Positions 61,005-64,000 of a stretch of DNA of 64,000 bases are shown here, piece after piece. Each line of letters opens with the position of its first letter. Position 1 is the stretch's first letter. The translations under genes and the position numbers were made by a program. This stretch comes from Nissolia schottii (lineage: Eukaryota > Streptophyta > Magnoliopsida > Fabales > Fabaceae): the NCBI GenBank assembly GCA_003254905.1, contig QANU01001262.1, positions 886,485-950,484 of the forward strand, read 5' to 3'. The notes under the pieces were generated by a model. The model was not told the origin of the DNA, made no database searches, and worked only from the letters and a program-made list of their open reading frames with translations.

Positions 61005-64000
61005 CTAATGATGAGGAGGGTTGAGAGAAGGAAATGAAGGGATGGATTGCAATATCAACTTCCTGCCACCTCTGCGACTAGGAGATGATCTCAATTCACA
61101 GTTGGGAGAGGAGATCCTCTTGCCATTTGGAGAAGAAGTTTTGATGCAAGCGACAGGAGAGCTCTCGCCTCGGAGTACTTCCGGAACTTCATCATCGGAA
61201 ACAGTTTGAAGATGCTTAGGCTGATGGGACCAAAGAGAATTGGTTTTTGCAACCTTTTGGCGGGCAAACAATGCAGAACCAGAGATGGTCGCAACGAAAG
61301 ATCTTGGTGGCTTTCCTTTTGATGAAAAGGGCAGCTGAAGCAATGGCCTATTGTATAGAAAAATGAATCAGGTTAATAAGGACATCAATTTTACCATCAT
61401 AGTTGACAAAAGGTCAGCATATCAAACCTGGAAAGCTGTAATGGTGTTGAGACAGGAACGTAATCTGGATGATCTTCGATATTCTGCATTTCAGTTTTCT
61501 GTGAAGCCTTTTCTTCCACACCCTTTTCACATGCTTCTGTCTCTTCTTCTGGCTCAGCTTCTATTCCAATAGGAGCACAACCTGAACGAAAGACGCGAAG
61601 GATCGATCAAATATCCAAAAGAATATTATTACCACACACAACAGACAAATTGAAAGCCTATGATCCTGATTGGAATTGTCTTGCTGCAGTCATGTGCAAA
61701 ACTTACCATCCTTTCTACCAAATGTGTTCTTGCATCCTTCACATCTACAAGTTACGGAGCAACCAACGCCACCCTTAAAAGAAAAAAAGACACTACGTAA
61801 TTCAAGTTCATATTATAACTAAAATTGGAGGCATACAATAGTATAGCAAGGGTAAAAACCTGATAGCATTCACAATATTTCTTTAGGCAGCTTGATTTCT
61901 TGCAGTTGCATCCTCTTTTGTGTCTTGCTGAAGCTGGAGTTTTATTTGGGTCTTCCTGAAAGAAGAAAATATTCAGTACAAGTTAAAAAGTGATTAAAGT
62001 TCGAATGGAGAAGAGCAAAGTTAAAATTTATTTTCTGACCCCAATTTCCAGTGCAGAATCAGAACTTCTGATGACTTTAGGAGCAAATGCAAGAGGGTTA
62101 CGAGACTCAATCTGGTTGCGAGTTTGAAGAACTGTGTCCTCATGAATAGGTTTATTGAAGCAATCCTGACAGGAGCAGGGTTCTACACAGTAGACACCAG
62201 CAGCAAAGCATTCACAATAACTAGGGAAAAAAAAAAAAATAAGACTAAAACCAAGTATAATTTGAAAGCCACACTGAAGTGCATTGCAATTAACAAACCT
62301 AGCACTTCAGAATTTACAGCTAATTAGAAAAACAATGAAGATTATGTCACAACATATGCATATGGTAACCTAATGCCATTGCTGCCACCAAAATAAAATA
62401 GAAAAACCGCATTTAATTCAACTCACAGCTTCAGGCACTTTGATTTCTTGCAATTACAACGCTTGCAGCCCTCAGTTTCACCAGCTGGCTCCAACTTACG
62501 CCTGCAAATGCAACTTGGTTTCAAGTTAATGGGAAAGTAGAACTCAAAATACAGGGATGGAGATTATCAGCAACTCACTTACCTTTTCTTTTTGGGGCTA
62601 TTCTGATTAAACTCTTCACCAGCCATGTAACCTGATGCCTGAGAACAATCCTGAGGAGGCTGAACCCCATTATTCGACGGATCCAATTCTCTTTCAGATG
62701 ATTCAGATAACAATGATAGATGGTGATGTTCTTGGCTTGCAGAGAGGATTTGCAAGGAAGAACTGGAGCCCAGAAGATTGAGTTGTCTTCCAGAACATGA
62801 CTTTTCATCTTTTAGGCCTTTGTTTTCTTTTAAGGCCGCAATGGCATTCAAGTGTAAACCAATTCCACGCAAAATGCATTTCTGTGAATTGGCATTGCGT
62901 TTTGTAGGAAGCAATTCCTTTTCATTAGCAGCATCCCTCTCATTGGAATGTGACGTACCGGATCCAGTGTTTGAGTTATCATCTGTTGTTTTCCTCCGTG
63001 CGCTGGCCATCTCAAAGTCTAGACACCGCCTTCGCGTACCACGGTGCATCGCAGAAACAAGCTTCAGACAAAAGAAAATAGTGCTTCTAGTGTGATCAGT
63101 TTTGTTCAACACATTCACAAAATAAGTAGGAGAAATTCATGTCTTTAAAATCTATAAAACACAAGAGAATACCAAATGCCATACATGTTCCCTTACTACA
63201 ACATATGCTAGGGAATGCAAAATGCAGCAAAATTTTATTTGGAAACATAAATATGATTCATTTTTTCCATGATGCACTTACAAGGAAATGATTGGCTACA
63301 AACCACAGTGATACAAGTATTTGATAGCATATTTCACAACACTAACAAAGTTCACTTTCCTACCTCATCATCCACTTTCTTATTTGTATTGCAAGGCATC
63401 AACACAACATTGGGATTGTCCTGTCCATTGTCTGTGTCTCTGGCTGCAATTTGCTCGGAATGATAACCTTCAATTTCATGTCCAGAACCAGAAGCAACTG
63501 AACTGACTCTCTGACTATGGTTGATCATAGATTGTGGTAACAGAGACATATAATCACTAAGTTGTACATAGTAGTCCGATGGTTTCTGCATTAGATCCTT
63601 AAAAACTTCTGCTTCATTGGGGGAATTAAAAATTAACAGATCAGTGCAATCAGGAATTAAACCATCCCAATCGCATTCTGGACCTTTACTCTTTGGCTCA
63701 ATATGACATATTCCCTGAAGATGCACTTCCCCCTCAACTGACTCTCTTTTGCAGCCTTCCTGAACACGAGCAACATTTGATGATGCATGACCAGGCAATT
63801 CCAAAAGAGACTTAGTCTCATTGCCGCAAAGTGGAGGATCATAGCCAGGGCTACCGCAACTATAGTTTAAGGCTTGTGGTAGCTCAACCGATAACTTTGT
63901 CTGCTCACCGGATTCCTCAATTGAAGCATCACCAACAGAAATTCCTTGATCAGTATTTTCCTGTAATTCACTAGAGTTACGATGTGCATGAGTTGATTCT
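61005..64000 (-). CDS. TSO1/CPP-type CXC-domain protein, 5' end beyond the window
   Basis: Eight exons are visible: 64000(open)-63364, 63061-62583, 62501-62427, 62220-62040, 61955-61860, 61773-61707, 61581-61428 and 61347-61005. All junctions keep frame. The N-terminal part continues past the right edge. Visible features in order are the family motif [12 protein letters not shown], then SPKKKRRKLEP. The first CXC is [19 protein letters not shown]...[12 protein letters not shown]; the linker contains RNPLAFAPK; the second CXC is [18 protein letters not shown]...[13 protein letters not shown] serine/proline-rich tail ends the protein. The paired CXC motifs bind DNA (TTYGAA-type CHR sites), and the family controls cell division and floral or reproductive development, in animals within the DREAM/MuvB complex. 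All cysteines of both CXC motifs are intact. Confidence 0.95.

Overview
This is nuclear DNA from a flowering plant, most likely a legume. Coding exons are separated by GT/AG introns. Gene families present include DYW-type PPR, NETWORKED, TSO1-like CXC and OBERON-type PHD proteins. Spacers are AT-rich and full of LTR retroelements, MITEs and a SINE. The legume assignment rests on remembered protein and repeat similarity, not on a search. A run of N at 1654-2411 is an assembly gap.

Layout. 1-3148: AT-rich spacer with the gap, a foldback repeat and four telomere-type repeats. 3149-9912: two plus-strand paralogues sharing an N-terminal domain; only the second carries an OBERON-type PHD finger. 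11288-22570: one minus-strand six-exon gene for a 264-residue protein of unknown function. Its fourth intron holds a complete 4.7 kb Ty1/copia element and its fifth a 4.2 kb LTR-like repeat. 23602-26000: a second copy of that LTR-like repeat. 26143-28445: a DYW-type PPR gene. 28631-47469: four minus-strand GNAT acetyltransferase genes. The fourth is a pseudogene, split by a third copy of the LTR-like repeat and also frameshifted. Between the first and second GNAT genes lie a 7SL (SRP) RNA gene and the ribosomal protein gene RPS3A (eS1). Between the third and fourth lies a 2.7 kb tandem array of about 60 bp monomers. 48117-54584: a NETWORKED1-type actin-binding coiled-coil gene. 55500-61000: spacer with a SINE. 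61005-64000: a TSO1/CPP-type CXC gene running off the right edge.

The genes do not form a pathway; this is an ordinary gene-containing plant segment. What stands out is how it has been remodelled. Retroelements enlarge introns without obvious harm to one gene, destroy one GNAT copy, and in another GNAT copy inserted exactly at the stop codon, which the target-site duplication re-creates. A segmental duplication carried the NETWORKED1 3' end next to the GNAT pseudogene. The NETWORKED1 gene also lacks the tryptophan-rich start of its actin-binding domain. I saw no prokaryotic-type system, CRISPR array or biosynthetic cluster.
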